Positions 15,884 through 25,454 of a stretch of 64,000 nt of DNA are shown here, piece after piece; position 1 is the first letter of the stretch; each line of letters opens with the position of its first letter. The stretch comes from JACMLX01 sp031374935 (GTDB lineage Bacteria > Gemmatimonadota > Gemmatimonadetes > Gemmatimonadales > Gemmatimonadaceae): contig JANMHB010000156.1 in assembly GCA_031374935.1 (NCBI GenBank), forward strand, positions 34,373 through 98,372, read 5' to 3'. Made by a program: the position numbers and the translations under genes. The notes under the pieces are model-generated. The model worked only from the letters and a program-made list of their open reading frames with translations, ran no database searches and had not been told where the DNA came from.

Positions 15884-17158
15884 ATGGCGCATACCATCGC
15901 CCTCGCCTACTCGGGCGGACTCGATACGTCGATCATCGTTCCCTGGCTGAAGGAGCACTACCCCGGTTCCCGGGTCATCTGCGTTGCCGCCGATATCGGC
16001 CAGGACGACCTGGGCGGTGTGCGTGAGAAGGCCATCGCCTCGGGCGCCGAAGACTGCGTGGTGGTGGACCTGAAGGAGGAATTCGTCCGCGACTTCATCT
16101 TTCCGATGCTGCGCGCCGGCGCGATCTACAACCGGAAGTACCTGCTCGGCACATCCATCGCCCGCCCGCTGATCGCGCGCTCTCAGGTCGAGGTGGCGCG
16201 ACGCTTTGGTGCGGATGCGCTGGCGCACGGCTGCACCGGCAAGGGCAACGACCAGGTCCGGTTCGAGCTCACGTACATGACGTTTGCACCGGACCTCGAA
16301 GTCATCGCACCATGGCGCATCTGGAACATCCGGTCACGCGAGGATGCGATCGCCTACGCCAAGGCGAAGAATGTGCCGATCGTGGCGACGGTCGAGAAGA
16401 TTTATTCGCGTGACGCGAATCTCTTCCACCTCTCGCACGAGGGCGGCGGGCTCGAGGATCCGAACTGGGAGCCGGTCGAGGACATGTTCGTGCTCACCAC
16501 GTCGCCGGAAGCCGCGCCCGACGCGCCGGAGTACGTCACGATCGGATTCGAAGCCGGCACGCCAGTCAGCGTCAACGGTGAAAAGCTCGGGCCGTTCGAT
16601 CTGCTCACCGCGTTGAATGCGTTTGGCGCGCGCAACGGTGTGGGCCGGATCGACCTCGTGGAAGATCGTCTGGTCGGCATGAAGAGTCGCGGTGTCTACG
16701 AAACGCCGGGTGGCACGTTGCTGTACGCTGCACACTCCGAGCTCGAGCAGCTGATCCTCGACCGCCGCACGCTGGCCGCCAAGGATCTCATTGCCCCGCG
16801 CTACGCCGATCTGGTGTACGAAGGCCGCTGGTGGACCACCGAGCGCGACGCCTACGACGCATTCGTGAACGTCACGCAGGAGCGCATTTCCGGCACCGTC
16901 ACGCTCAAGCTGTACAAGGGCAACGTGATCGTGGCCGGCCGCCAGAGTGCACACGCCATCTACGACGAGCGCTTCGTGACGTTCGGTGAGGACAATGTGT
17001 ACCAGCAAGCCGACGCTGGTGGCTTCATCCGCTTGTACGGCCTGCCGTACCGTGTGCGCGCGCTGAAGGATGCGGAGATGGGGTTTGTGCCGTCGTGGGG
17101 AACCGCCGGTCCGACCGAAGCATCGCCGAGGCCGACGCCGACGACTGCGGACGCCTGA
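15884..17158 (+). CDS. argG: Argininosuccinate synthase
   Basis: ArgG joins citrulline and aspartate using ATP. This 424-residue type I enzyme shows the N-type ATP pyrophosphatase P-loop AYSGGLDTSI near residue 8, KYLLGTSIARPLIA, AHGCTGKGNDQVRFE and the late PGGTLLYAAHSELEQL. The C-terminal tail of about 20 residues is a low-complexity extension. ATG 15884 is chosen over a start four codons earlier because GGAG sits 8 bases upstream. It overlaps nothing but is followed after one base by argH. Confidence 0.96.
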   Translation: MAHTIALAYSGGLDTSIIVPWLKEHYPGSRVICVAADIGQDDLGGVREKAIASGAEDCVVVDLKEEFVRDFIFPMLRAGAIYNRKYLLGTSIARPLIARSQVEVARRFGADALAHGCTGKGNDQVRFELTYMTFAPDLEVIAPWRIWNIRSREDAIAYAKAKNVPIVATVEKIYSRDANLFHLSHEGGGLEDPNWEPVEDMFVLTTSPEAAPDAPEYVTIGFEAGTPVSVNGEKLGPFDLLTALNAFGARNGVGRIDLVEDRLVGMKSRGVYETPGGTLLYAAHSELEQLILDRRTLAAKDLIAPRYADLVYEGRWWTTERDAYDAFVNVTQERISGTVTLKLYKGNVIVAGRQSAHAIYDERFVTFGEDNVYQQADAGGFIRLYGLPYRVRALKDAEMGFVPSWGTAGPTEASPRPTPTTADA

Positions 17159-17159
17159 G

Positions 17160-18572
17160 GTGAGTGACGGAGCGACCCACAAGCTGTGGGGGGGCCGGTT
17201 CGCTGGCGGCCCCTCCGCGATTCTCGATGCCGTGAACCGATCGATCACGGTCGACTTCCGTCTGTGGCCGTTCGATATCCGGCTGTCGCGCGCCTGGGCA
17301 ATGGGGTTGTGGCACGGCGGCGTCCTGACGCGCGAGGAGAGCGAGCGCATGGACGCGGGCCTGGTGGCGGTCGCGTCCGATTTCGAGCATGGCGCACAGC
17401 CGTTGCCGAGCGACGAAGACGTGCACACCATGATCGACCGCCTGCTGCACACGCATGTCGGCGATCTGGCATCGCGCCTGCACACGGGCCGGAGCCGCAA
17501 TGATCAGGTGGCGACGGCGTCGCGGCTCTGGACGATGGATGCCATCGCACAGCTCGATGTGGGAATCCGCGAGGTGCAGCGGGTGCTGCTGGCGCATGCC
17601 GAGCGGCACCAGCACGACCTGTTGCCGGCGTATACACATCTGCAGCGTGCGCAGCCCGTCACGCTCGCGCACTGGCTGATGTCGCATTTCTGGCCGCTCT
17701 CCCGGGACCGGCAGCGGCTGGCCGACGCCGCGCGCAGCGCGAGTGTGTTGCCACTCGGGTCCGGCGCAATTGCCGGCACGGCGTTTCCGATTTCGCGCGT
17801 GTTGCTGAAGGAACAGCTGGGTTTCGCGGCGTTGTCGCAGAACAGCATCGATGCGGTGGGGGATCGCGATTTCGTCGCCGACACCCTCTACGCGCTGACG
17901 ATGACCGCGACGCACCTGTCGCGCCTGGCTGAAGACCTGATCCTGTTCGGCACCAGCGAGTTTGGTTTCGTGCAGTTCGGCGACGCTTTCTCGACCGGCT
18001 CGAGCATGATGCCACAGAAGCGTAACCCGGACGCACTCGAGCTTACGCGCGGCAGCGCCGCTCGTGTGTTCTCGAGCCTCACCGCGATGGTGATGACGCT
18101 GAAAGGGTTGCCGAGCGGCTACAACAAGGATCTGCAGGACGACAAGCGCGCGCTGTTCGACGCCGTTGATGTGATGTCGCTTGTCCTGCCGGCCGTCGCC
18201 GGCGCCGTCGACGAGCTCACGTTCCGCACCGAGCGCATGAACGCGGCCGTGACATCGGTCATGATGGCGACGGACCTGGCCGACTATCTCGTACGGCGTG
18301 GCGTGACGTTTCGCGAATCGCACGGTGCGGTCGGGTCACTGGTGCGCCAGGCGGAGGAGGCGCGGGTCGAGCTGCACGCGCTGCCACTCTCGGCGTTCAA
18401 GGCGGCACATGCCGTGTTTGGTGACGACGTGCTCGACGCGCTCTCGGCGCAGGCCAGCATCGATTGCCGAGCGGTGCCCGGTGGCACTGCCGTCAGCGCC
18501 GTACGCGAGCAATTGCAGGCCGCTCACGCGGCGTTGGCGCCGGCCACGAGCATCGTGGCCGGCCCGCCGTGA
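17160..18572 (+). CDS. argH: Argininosuccinate lyase
   Basis: ArgH cleaves argininosuccinate to arginine and fumarate, the last step of the pathway. The 470-residue member of the fumarase/aspartase superfamily has KLWGGRF at the start, HTGRSRNDQVATASRLW, the catalytic-loop signature GSSMMPQKRNPDALELTRG and SGYNKDLQDDK. The GTG at 17160 begins one base after the argG stop; a longer in-frame reading into argG is rejected. It ends 4 bases before the convergent barrel-protein gene. Confidence 0.96.
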   Translation: MSDGATHKLWGGRFAGGPSAILDAVNRSITVDFRLWPFDIRLSRAWAMGLWHGGVLTREESERMDAGLVAVASDFEHGAQPLPSDEDVHTMIDRLLHTHVGDLASRLHTGRSRNDQVATASRLWTMDAIAQLDVGIREVQRVLLAHAERHQHDLLPAYTHLQRAQPVTLAHWLMSHFWPLSRDRQRLADAARSASVLPLGSGAIAGTAFPISRVLLKEQLGFAALSQNSIDAVGDRDFVADTLYALTMTATHLSRLAEDLILFGTSEFGFVQFGDAFSTGSSMMPQKRNPDALELTRGSAARVFSSLTAMVMTLKGLPSGYNKDLQDDKRALFDAVDVMSLVLPAVAGAVDELTFRTERMNAAVTSVMMATDLADYLVRRGVTFRESHGAVGSLVRQAEEARVELHALPLSAFKAAHAVFGDDVLDALSAQASIDCRAVPGGTAVSAVREQLQAAHAALAPATSIVAGPP

Positions 18573-18576
18573 CGTT

Positions 18577-19137
18577 CTAGAACATGATCCCGACCGTCAC
18601 CGGAATGAACCGGGCGGTCGAGCGGCCACCACCTACGTTGAACGTGGCGTCGTTGATCTGGTGCATGCGCGCTTCGACGAAGAGGCTGGCCCCAGTGAGT
18701 CCGAACTTCACGCCACCACCATAGTTGAAGCCGACCTTGCGCGTGCTCTCGGTTCCCTGCAGCTGCGTATCGTAGTAACCGACGCCACCGATGACGTACG
18801 GCTTGATCGGGCCGGGCAGCAGGTTCAACACACCGTTGATCGAGCCGCTGATCACCCGCGTGTCGGCGTTGTTGAACGCATTGTTGACGGCGTTGCCGAA
18901 GTTCTTGCCGCCAAAGCCGTTGTACTGCAGATCGGCGCGAAGCTGGAACGGCAGCAGGGGGAGCCCGAGCTGCACCGTGGCGAGGCCGTTGTAACCGAGA
19001 TTCTGTCGGTCGTTCAGGGAACCCGACGGCGTGGTGGCCCCACCGGCGAGCCCAAAGGCGAGTTGGGCGCGTGCCGGCATCGCGGCGACCGCGAGAGCAA
19101 GACCGACGCCGGCAGCGGCTGTGCGGAGATTTGGCAT
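18577..19137 (-). CDS. Small outer-membrane beta-barrel protein
   Basis: A 186-residue exported protein: signal peptide MPNLRTAAAGVGLALAVAAMPARAQ, then about eight alternating hydrophobic strands (for example LATVQLGLPLLPFQLRADLQYNGF, VRKVGFNYGGGVKFGL, FVEARMHQIND) and a terminal aromatic F in FIPVTVGIMF, the usual barrel-assembly signal. This fits the OmpW/OmpX-like eight-stranded barrels. No ligand is evident. It is transcribed toward argH and lies downstream of the FAD oxidoreductase gene, with 88 bases between. Confidence 0.8.
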   Translation of the reverse strand: MPNLRTAAAGVGLALAVAAMPARAQLAFGLAGGATTPSGSLNDRQNLGYNGLATVQLGLPLLPFQLRADLQYNGFGGKNFGNAVNNAFNNADTRVISGSINGVLNLLPGPIKPYVIGGVGYYDTQLQGTESTRKVGFNYGGGVKFGLTGASLFVEARMHQINDATFNVGGGRSTARFIPVTVGIMF

Positions 19138-19225
19138 GTTGGACTGGAGGAATGGGTTGGCGCACGCGCGACCGTGCGTACTGCAGACGACTACCGCCGC
19201 CATGACGCCACACCCCCACTCGCGG

Positions 19226-20527
19226 TTACGCGAGACTGCGCATCACGGCCTCTGCGGCGGCAATACCCCCGCGGGCGGCCCCTTCGAGCGAACTCGTATG
19301 CCCAAGCTCGGAGGCAAGGAACAGGCCGGGTACCGTGGTTGCAGGACGCACTCGGCGCGCCAGCGCCCCTGGAGGCTGCGCATACTGTGAGTACGGGACA
19401 CGCCATATGGCGAGAAGTTCCGCCGATTTCGCCGCTGATTCGTTACCCATGGCGAACAGATCATTTCTGACGCGCGGGATGAGCTCGGTCTCATCGAGCA
19501 CGGCAGACGCGCCGAGGACGGTGGCCGCGGTGAGTGACGAGCCGCTCGGCGCATAGCTCGGCGCGACGTTGCTGATCGTGATCGCGTGGCTCACCGTGGC
19601 ATCGGGTGAAGCGTTCAGCCAGAGTGTGTTGCCGCTCAGCAGCGGCGTGGCCGAACGCAGATACACCGTCGTGCAGCCAAGGCTGGCCGCGGGAACATCG
19701 ACGTGTACCCGTGCGGTCAGCGCGAGTGCTGCAATGGCTGGAGGATCACACGCGAGCACGACACACGGCGCTGGAATGCGCGCATCGCCGGCGAGAACGA
19801 CACCGTCGATGCGACCGTCATCGGCCAGTGTGACGCGAGTGACGGCAGTCCCGGTGCGGAGCGAGCCTGGCGGCAGCGCAGCCGCCAGTTGGGCGGCAAT
19901 GGCGCCCATGCCAGCCGCGGGCACCGTGGTGCGGCCCTGCGCCAGCATCTTGAACGTGTAGAGCAGGATCGATGCGGAGGACTCGAGTGACCGATCCAGC
20001 AGAATGCCGCCATAGAACGGCGCGAAGAAACGATGGATCGCCGACGCGCTGAATCCTCGTTGCACCAGAAACTCACGCGTGGACATCCGGTCGAATCGTG
20101 CCGTAAAACAGTCGTCGAAGGACAGGCCGGTGGCGAAGTAGCGGAGTTGCAGCATCCGGACCTTGTCGAGCAGTGACAACGATGATGCGCGCAGTGTCGG
20201 CCAGAGCAGCGATGCGTCGGCGAGTGCGTCACCAATCAGGTCGGTCGCGCCCCCCGTCATCACGATGCGAGCCGCAGGGCGAAACGACTGCAGCTGGAGC
20301 GCCGGGAGGTCGAGTGCCGCCGTCAGCGCCGGATAGGCGCTGAACAACACCTGAAACCCATGATCGATCCGGAAGCCATCCTGCAGCGTCGTTCGAACAC
20401 GTCCGCCGACGTCGGATTCGCGTTCGAGGACGAGCACCCGATGCCCCGCACGCGTCAATGTTCGCGCGCAGAGCAGTCCCGCGACTCCGGCGCCCACGAT
20501 GACGATGGGCTCGTGCGCACGCGTCAA
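19226..20527 (-). CDS. FAD-dependent oxidoreductase (amine oxidase / phytoene-desaturase superfamily)
   Basis: A 433-residue flavoprotein starting with the dinucleotide-binding motif IVIVGAGVAGLLCARTL and the following VLVLERESDVGGRVRT, the double-Gly-Arg pattern of amine oxidases, protoporphyrinogen oxidases and phytoene desaturases. It ends with the FAD-contacting PGLFLASELGHTSSLEGAARGGIAAAE. The middle GRTTVPAAGMGAIAAQLAAALP matches the substrate-domain entrance of desaturase-like members. The start is a TTG that overlaps the upstream stop by 4 bases (TTGA). The substrate is not evident; no carotenoid genes lie nearby. Confidence 0.82.
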   Translation of the reverse strand: MTRAHEPIVIVGAGVAGLLCARTLTRAGHRVLVLERESDVGGRVRTTLQDGFRIDHGFQVLFSAYPALTAALDLPALQLQSFRPAARIVMTGGATDLIGDALADASLLWPTLRASSLSLLDKVRMLQLRYFATGLSFDDCFTARFDRMSTREFLVQRGFSASAIHRFFAPFYGGILLDRSLESSASILLYTFKMLAQGRTTVPAAGMGAIAAQLAAALPPGSLRTGTAVTRVTLADDGRIDGVVLAGDARIPAPCVVLACDPPAIAALALTARVHVDVPAASLGCTTVYLRSATPLLSGNTLWLNASPDATVSHAITISNVAPSYAPSGSSLTAATVLGASAVLDETELIPRVRNDLFAMGNESAAKSAELLAIWRVPYSQYAQPPGALARRVRPATTVPGLFLASELGHTSSLEGAARGGIAAAEAVMRSLA

Positions 20528-21117
20528 GGCGTCTTCGGTGCCGTCGCTGGCGGCGGCGTGACGGGTGGCACACTGGGCGACGACACTGGCGGCGTCACAG
20601 TCGGCGCACCAGGATCCACCACTGGCGCCGGTGTCGGCGTCACGACGCCAGCGGCAGCCGGTACCGGTGCGCCAAGCACATCGATCGCCGTGACGAAGTA
20701 CTCCGTCTCACCAAAGCACTCCGTTGGTACACCCTTGTGCTGTTCGTACGACAGCTTGACCTGCTTGCCGAGGGAGTTGTTGATCGACGCGGCCACCTTG
20801 TCGTCACGCACCGTGAACTTGAAGATCTCCGGCATCACGTTGGGACCGTTGGCCAGCGCCAGCTCACCCTCCCACGTCTTGCACACCCAGCCCTTGTTCG
20901 AAAGCTTCTGCACGAAACCAGCGCGCTCACCGTCGGCATACGAGAAGTTGAGCGCGACCGTGACCCAGAGCGCAAAGGCAGCCAGCGGCAGCACCACCAG
21001 GAACAGGACGGCGGTGATCTTCCACCGACCCTTGCCCTTGGGCTTCTCCGGCGCCGTCAGGGGGCCGCCGGTGCTGACGGATGGGTCGGTAGACGTGCGA
21101 CTCGACTCTCTGGCCAT
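20524..21117 (-). CDS. Single-pass membrane protein of unknown function
   Basis: The 197-residue protein has a basic cytoplasmic start, one membrane helix (ITAVLFLVVLPLAAFALWVTVAL, about residues 34-56), a periplasmic domain (FSYADGERAGFVQKLSNKGWVCKTWEGELALA to ETEYFVTAIDVL) with two cysteines, and a Pro/Val/Thr-rich tail from about residue 150. I have seen this GERAGxVQKxSxKGW-CKTWEGEL domain in many bacterial hypothetical proteins that are sometimes mislabelled 6-phosphogluconate dehydrogenase. A GAGAG site precedes the ATG. It is co-directional and overlapping with the FAD oxidoreductase. Confidence 0.72.
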   Translation of the reverse strand: MARESSRTSTDPSVSTGGPLTAPEKPKGKGRWKITAVLFLVVLPLAAFALWVTVALNFSYADGERAGFVQKLSNKGWVCKTWEGELALANGPNVMPEIFKFTVRDDKVAASINNSLGKQVKLSYEQHKGVPTECFGETEYFVTAIDVLGAPVPAAAGVVTPTPAPVVDPGAPTVTPPVSSPSVPPVTPPPATAPKTP

Positions 21118-21284
21118 GGATCACTCTCGGTCACGGTTAGTGGTGCTCGGGCAGCAGGCAATGTCGGCGGACCGGACGGGCTGCCACAACCCCGGCGCCC
21201 AGACTCCCGCCTGATACGGATTTCCGCCCGCACTAGATTCTCCGCCAGATCACCCGTACCGGCTTCCCCGAACCATCTCGTGCT

Positions 21285-22535
21285 GTGAGCATCCCCTCTG
21301 TGTTCCGCCCGCGCCGCCAGACGGTGACGGCCATGATCGGCTCGGTCCCGCTCGGGAGCAGCCATCCGATCGTCGTCCAGTCCATGACGAACACCGACAC
21401 TGCGGATGTGGCCGGTACGGTGACACAGGTCCTCTCGCTGGCGCGCGCCGGCTCGCAGATCGTGCGCGTGACGGTGAACAACGAAGAGTCGGCTGCAGCC
21501 GTGCCGGAGATCGTGCACCAGCTCGCCGACCGCGGCGTCACGGTCCCGATCGTCGGGGATTTTCACTACAACGGGCATCTGCTGCTGGCAAAGTATCCGG
21601 CGTGCGCCCGCGCGCTGGCCAAGTACCGCATCAATCCCGGCAATGTCGGTGGCAAGCGGCGCGACGAGAACTTCCGATCGATCGTGCAGATCGCGGTCGA
21701 CAACGACAAGCCGGTGCGCATCGGCGTGAATTGGGGCTCGCTCGATCAGGACCTGTTGACGCAGATGATGGACGACAACGCTGCCTCGGCAACACCGGCC
21801 ACGGCGCATGACGTGTACGTGGAAGCGATGCTGGCGAGCGCACTCCGGTCCGCCGAACTGGCCGAAGAGGTTGGCCTGGCACACAACAGGATCGTGATCT
21901 CGGCGAAGGTCTCGCTGGTGCCTGATCTGGTGGACGTGTATCGCCGGCTTGCCGCGCGCTGTGATTATCCGCTGCACGTCGGATTGACCGAGGCGGGACT
22001 GGGCATGAAGGGGATGGTGGCGAGTGCCGCCGGACTGTCGCTGCTGCTGAGCGAGGGCATCGGCGATACGATCCGTGTCTCTCTCACACCGAAGCCAGGC
22101 GGCGATCGGGCGGAAGAGGTGCACGTCGCGCAGCAGATCCTGCAGTCCCTCGGGCTGCGCAGCTTTGCGCCGCAGGTGACGGCCTGTCCCGGCTGCGGTC
22201 GCACCACGTCCACGTTCTTTCAGAGCATGGCCGAGGATATCCAGAACTATCTGCGCGACCAGATGCCGGTGTGGCGCGGAAAGCATCCCGGTGTCGAGGA
22301 GATGCGCGTGGCGGTGATGGGCTGCGTCGTGAACGGCCCCGGTGAGTCGAAGCACGCCAACATCGGCATCTCGCTGCCGGGCACGGCGGAAGAGCCGAAG
22401 GCGCCGGTCTACGTGGATGGTGCGCTGCGTGTGACGCTCAAGGGCGATCGCATCGTGCCCGAGTTTCTCGAACTCCTCGATGCGTATGTCGCACAGACCT
22501 ATCCGGAGCCAGCGGCGGCCGGCGTCGCGAACTGA
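21285..22535 (+). CDS. ispG: 4-hydroxy-3-methylbut-2-enyl diphosphate synthase (flavodoxin)
   Basis: IspG (GcpE) is the [4Fe-4S] enzyme converting MEcPP to HMBPP in the MEP isoprenoid pathway. The 416 residues show HPIVVQSMTNTDT, VGDFHYNGHLLL, INPGNVGGKRRDE, IGVNWGSLDQDL and HVGLTEAGLGMKG; cluster ligands are in ACPGCGRT (two Cys) and VAVMGCVVNGPGESKHANIG (third Cys and the ligand Glu). It has the short bacterial two-domain form. The GTG start has no obvious ribosome site. It is divergent from the membrane-protein gene and converges on the HD-domain gene with 3 bases between. Confidence 0.96.
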   Translation: MSIPSVFRPRRQTVTAMIGSVPLGSSHPIVVQSMTNTDTADVAGTVTQVLSLARAGSQIVRVTVNNEESAAAVPEIVHQLADRGVTVPIVGDFHYNGHLLLAKYPACARALAKYRINPGNVGGKRRDENFRSIVQIAVDNDKPVRIGVNWGSLDQDLLTQMMDDNAASATPATAHDVYVEAMLASALRSAELAEEVGLAHNRIVISAKVSLVPDLVDVYRRLAARCDYPLHVGLTEAGLGMKGMVASAAGLSLLLSEGIGDTIRVSLTPKPGGDRAEEVHVAQQILQSLGLRSFAPQVTACPGCGRTTSTFFQSMAEDIQNYLRDQMPVWRGKHPGVEEMRVAVMGCVVNGPGESKHANIGISLPGTAEEPKAPVYVDGALRVTLKGDRIVPEFLELLDAYVAQTYPEPAAAGVAN

Positions 22536-22538
22536 GCG

Positions 22539-23162
22539 TCAGCTCACGGCAGATGCGTCTCCCACCGGTGCTGCTTCCAGTTCCAGCACCATCGCTTCCA
22601 GTTCGGCCATGATCGGCGCGGTGTAGCCGACCGCCTGAAGTCGTGCAACGACTGCGCGATACCAGTGCAGCGTGCCATCCCGATCGGCGCCACCGCGATT
22701 CCAGACGGTGCTCGGCTCGATTGTGCGACACAGATCGGCAAGGATGGTGCCTGCGTTGTGCAGGTTGTGCGCGGCACACACCCAGCGCGCATCGTCCGAC
22801 GCCGTCACCAGACGCGACAGGTAATCTTCCTTCACATCGTCCTTGCTCATCTCGATGCCGTCGTCATCAACACGACGACGTGTCACGGCCAACACGGTCT
22901 GCAGGACGTCATCGCCGAACTTCGCCCCGATCCGATCGGTGAGATCCTCGGCGGTGTAGCCATCACGCACCGAGTCCTCGATCACATCGTGCAGGACGCC
23001 GGCAACGATGGTGGTCTCGTCACACCGATAATGCGTCAGAATGAGCGCCACGTTCGCCGCGTGGGTCACGTACGGCATGCGCAGTCCTTTGCGCACCTGC
23101 GTGTCGTGGTGCTTGGCAGCAAAGGCGAGTGCGTGGTTGATGCGGTCGGAGTATCCGCGCAT
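22539..23162 (-). CDS. HD-domain phosphohydrolase (RelA/SpoT HD type)
   Basis: The 207-residue protein is a stand-alone HD domain like the small (p)ppGpp hydrolases: RINHALAFAAKHHDTQVRKGLRMPYVTHAANVALIL, the metal pair in IVAGVLHDVIEDS, and a later Asp in CAAHNLHNAG where NLHN replaces the usual KLADRLHN. That last change may affect metal or ppGpp handling. No synthetase or TGS domain is present. A reading from GTG 23279 would add 39 residues that do not resemble the family. It lies after a 4-helix membrane protein gene on the same strand. A role in clearing ppGpp or another phosphorylated nucleotide is inferred only from family. Confidence 0.78.
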   Translation of the reverse strand: MRGYSDRINHALAFAAKHHDTQVRKGLRMPYVTHAANVALILTHYRCDETTIVAGVLHDVIEDSVRDGYTAEDLTDRIGAKFGDDVLQTVLAVTRRRVDDDGIEMSKDDVKEDYLSRLVTASDDARWVCAAHNLHNAGTILADLCRTIEPSTVWNRGGADRDGTLHWYRAVVARLQAVGYTAPIMAELEAMVLELEAAPVGDASAVS

Positions 23163-23288
23163 GAAAGGCCTGTGGCCAGAGAGCAGGAGTGGAGCGTCGC
23201 GACGCTGGAAGCTACTGTCGGTCAACCGAAGTTCGTAGTGCAGCCGGTCGATGCCTTGGTCAGACCGTGAGGTCGACACACTGCGCTC

Positions 23289-23723
23289 TCACCGCGCCTG
23301 CGAGAGCAGAGCAGCCAACCGCAGGTCGAGCAGCAGGAGCGCTGCGCCCTGGATGCCGACACCCAGCCCTGCACCGACCAGTCCCCGCGATTTCGCCAGC
23401 CGCCAGCCACACACGCCGAGCGTGATGCCAACGGCGATGTACCCCACATCGAGCCCGCAGTTGAACCAGAGGAACCGATCGAGACTCGTCACCCCGTCGT
23501 AGTCGCGGAGTGACAAGCTGGGCCGCGCCGCGAGCGCGAGGATACAATCAATGGCGCCCCACGCCCCACTCTGGATCGCGAAGTGGCGCAGCAGCGGAAC
23601 GTCCAGACGCTGCACGCGCCAGAAGGCCCAGCAACACACTGCCGTGACGAGGCTCGCTCCCCCCCACAGCAACAGGCGGGCGAGGTGCGCTCGCTCGAAG
23701 GCCAGCACCTGATCAGCCCACAT
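23289..23723 (-). CDS. Four-helix membrane protein of unknown function
   Basis: The 144 residues contain about four hydrophobic helices (LARLLLWGGASLVTAVCCWAFW, IQSGAWGAIDCILALAA, FLWFNCGLDVGYIAVGITLGV and LVGAGLGVGIQGAALLLLDLRLAAL). The polar loop LSLRDYDGVTSLDRFLWFNCGLD between helices 2 and 3 looks conserved in character. I do not recognise a named family. It is transcribed with the Wzz-like gene upstream (27-base gap) and the HD gene downstream. Confidence 0.65.
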   Translation of the reverse strand: MWADQVLAFERAHLARLLLWGGASLVTAVCCWAFWRVQRLDVPLLRHFAIQSGAWGAIDCILALAARPSLSLRDYDGVTSLDRFLWFNCGLDVGYIAVGITLGVCGWRLAKSRGLVGAGLGVGIQGAALLLLDLRLAALLSQAR

Positions 23724-23750
23724 CGGGTATCCGCCATGCGTTGCCGTTCG

Positions 23751-25448
23751 TCAAGGCGTGGCCGCGGGAACGGCGTCGAGTGCGCGTTGGAGTGCGGTAT
23801 CGAGCGCATACTGGATCGGATCGCTGTCGTCGATGTCCGGCGCCCAGATCACGACACCGAGCGCGGACGCACCACGCGTCCGGTGAATCTCGGCGCGGGC
23901 TCGGGTCAGCCAGGCGCTCGGCGTGCTGCCGATGCGCACCACGAGCACGACGTGCGAGTCCCCGGAGCCCGCAGCCAGGGCCGGACGGACATCCTCCAGG
24001 GCGCCGGCGCGCAACGTGACGGTGTCGTCGCTCACGCGCTCGAGGAAGAATTCGCCGGTCCACGCCACACCCTGATTCCGCTCTGGCTGGACGAGGACGG
24101 CCTGGGTCGCGGTTGGGGTCGCGCGACGGCGGACGCGGGTCGTCATGCGAGCCGTCCCCTGCCGAGGCGACACGATGCGCACACTCCGCCCATCGTAGCC
24201 GAGCCGTTCGCCCATGCGCGCCGCGGTTCGGGACGCGAGTTGCGGATCGTCGCTCACGACAATCAGCGTGCGCACGTCGATCAGGAAGGGCTCGAGATCG
24301 AACGCGAGCTGGCTGAATGCGCTGGTGAGTGCCTCAGGAGTCGTCGCGTCGGTGGCGCGAATGCTGAGCAGGATCGGAACGCGCGCCTGCGATGCGACCT
24401 CACGATCATCGGCCAGGCGCGGTGACTGGACTTCGAGCAGGATTGCGATCAGCAGCGCCAGTCCGATCGCCGCCACCGCACTGGCCGTGAGCATGGCCAG
24501 CGGTGGTGCCAGTGCGTCGACACGTCGCTGCGCACGCGCGCGGGCGGAATCGCGCACGATCGCCGTCGATCGTTCGGCCGCCAGCAACGCGTTGACGGAA
24601 TCCGCCACGCGCGCCGCCGCGTCCCGCTTCGCGCGCGCCGTGACGTAGCGCGCCGAATCGGCAATGAAGCGACGGGCACGCTCTTCGGCGGTCGGTCCGA
24701 CACGCAGTGGTGCAACCAGGCCACCGGCGACTGGCGGTTCCAGCAGCGCGGCAATCCGCTGCAACGCGCTTCGCTCGATGGCGCGACCGTATGTCGTCAC
24801 CCGACTCGAGAGTTCGAGATAGATCGGATCCACACCGCCGACGGCGTCGTATTCGTTGCGCGATCTCTCGGCATCCGCAAGTGAATCCGCCAGCGCCCGG
24901 ACGCGCGCGTCCTGCTGCAGCAATGGGTCTGCCGCCAGCGCCCTCCATGATGAGGCCAGCGGGGCATTCTGCGCGCGTTCGAGTCGCGAAGAGAGCGCGG
25001 CGACCGCCAGCCGTAGCGAGTCGGGAATGACCGTGGTGGCGCCGGCTGGCGGCGGCGTTGGTTCAGCCGACACCGACGGCATCGTATCGGTTCCGACCGT
25101 CACCAAGTTGGCACTCGTATCCACGACTGACGTATCGGTCGTCGGCGCGGGGCGGAAGACGGGACGCCGCGGCGGTGATACCACGGCCAGCACACTGTCG
25201 GCGCGGAATTGCAGTCGGCGCATGCTCGCCGCCTTGCGCGCCAGATCGACGGTGTCGACTGCCGTCGGCACGCGCTGCAATGCTTCGCGCTCCGTGCGCG
25301 TGAACCAGAGCAGCAGCGCGAATGCCATCGCAAAACCAACCCCGCCGACACTCACCAGCACACCGCTGCGATGCACCAGATTGCGCGCGCGGCCTGCCAT
25401 CCATCGCCCCACCGGCGACGTGGTGTAAGAATCGAGAACGGTGCTCAC
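23751..25448 (-). CDS. Wzz/BY-kinase-like two-helix membrane protein with degenerate ATPase domain
   Basis: This 565-residue protein has TM1 near residues 30-49, a long Ala/Arg-rich helical periplasmic region (to about 310), TM2 near 316-339 and a cytoplasmic domain. The TM2 exit VQSPRLADDREVASQARVPILLSIR is the junction seen in polysaccharide co-polymerases and bacterial tyrosine kinases, and TLIVVSDDPQLASRTAARMG lies where the Walker A of BY-kinases would be, but the GKT lysine is absent and no Tyr-rich tail follows. It is therefore probably a catalytically dead relative. GTG 25448 is chosen because a TAGAAT hexamer ends six bases before it; a TTG one codon earlier is possible. Confidence 0.6.
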   Translation of the reverse strand: MSTVLDSYTTSPVGRWMAGRARNLVHRSGVLVSVGGVGFAMAFALLLWFTRTEREALQRVPTAVDTVDLARKAASMRRLQFRADSVLAVVSPPRRPVFRPAPTTDTSVVDTSANLVTVGTDTMPSVSAEPTPPPAGATTVIPDSLRLAVAALSSRLERAQNAPLASSWRALAADPLLQQDARVRALADSLADAERSRNEYDAVGGVDPIYLELSSRVTTYGRAIERSALQRIAALLEPPVAGGLVAPLRVGPTAEERARRFIADSARYVTARAKRDAAARVADSVNALLAAERSTAIVRDSARARAQRRVDALAPPLAMLTASAVAAIGLALLIAILLEVQSPRLADDREVASQARVPILLSIRATDATTPEALTSAFSQLAFDLEPFLIDVRTLIVVSDDPQLASRTAARMGERLGYDGRSVRIVSPRQGTARMTTRVRRRATPTATQAVLVQPERNQGVAWTGEFFLERVSDDTVTLRAGALEDVRPALAAGSGDSHVVLVVRIGSTPSAWLTRARAEIHRTRGASALGVVIWAPDIDDSDPIQYALDTALQRALDAVPAATP

Positions 25449-25454
25449 CAAAGG

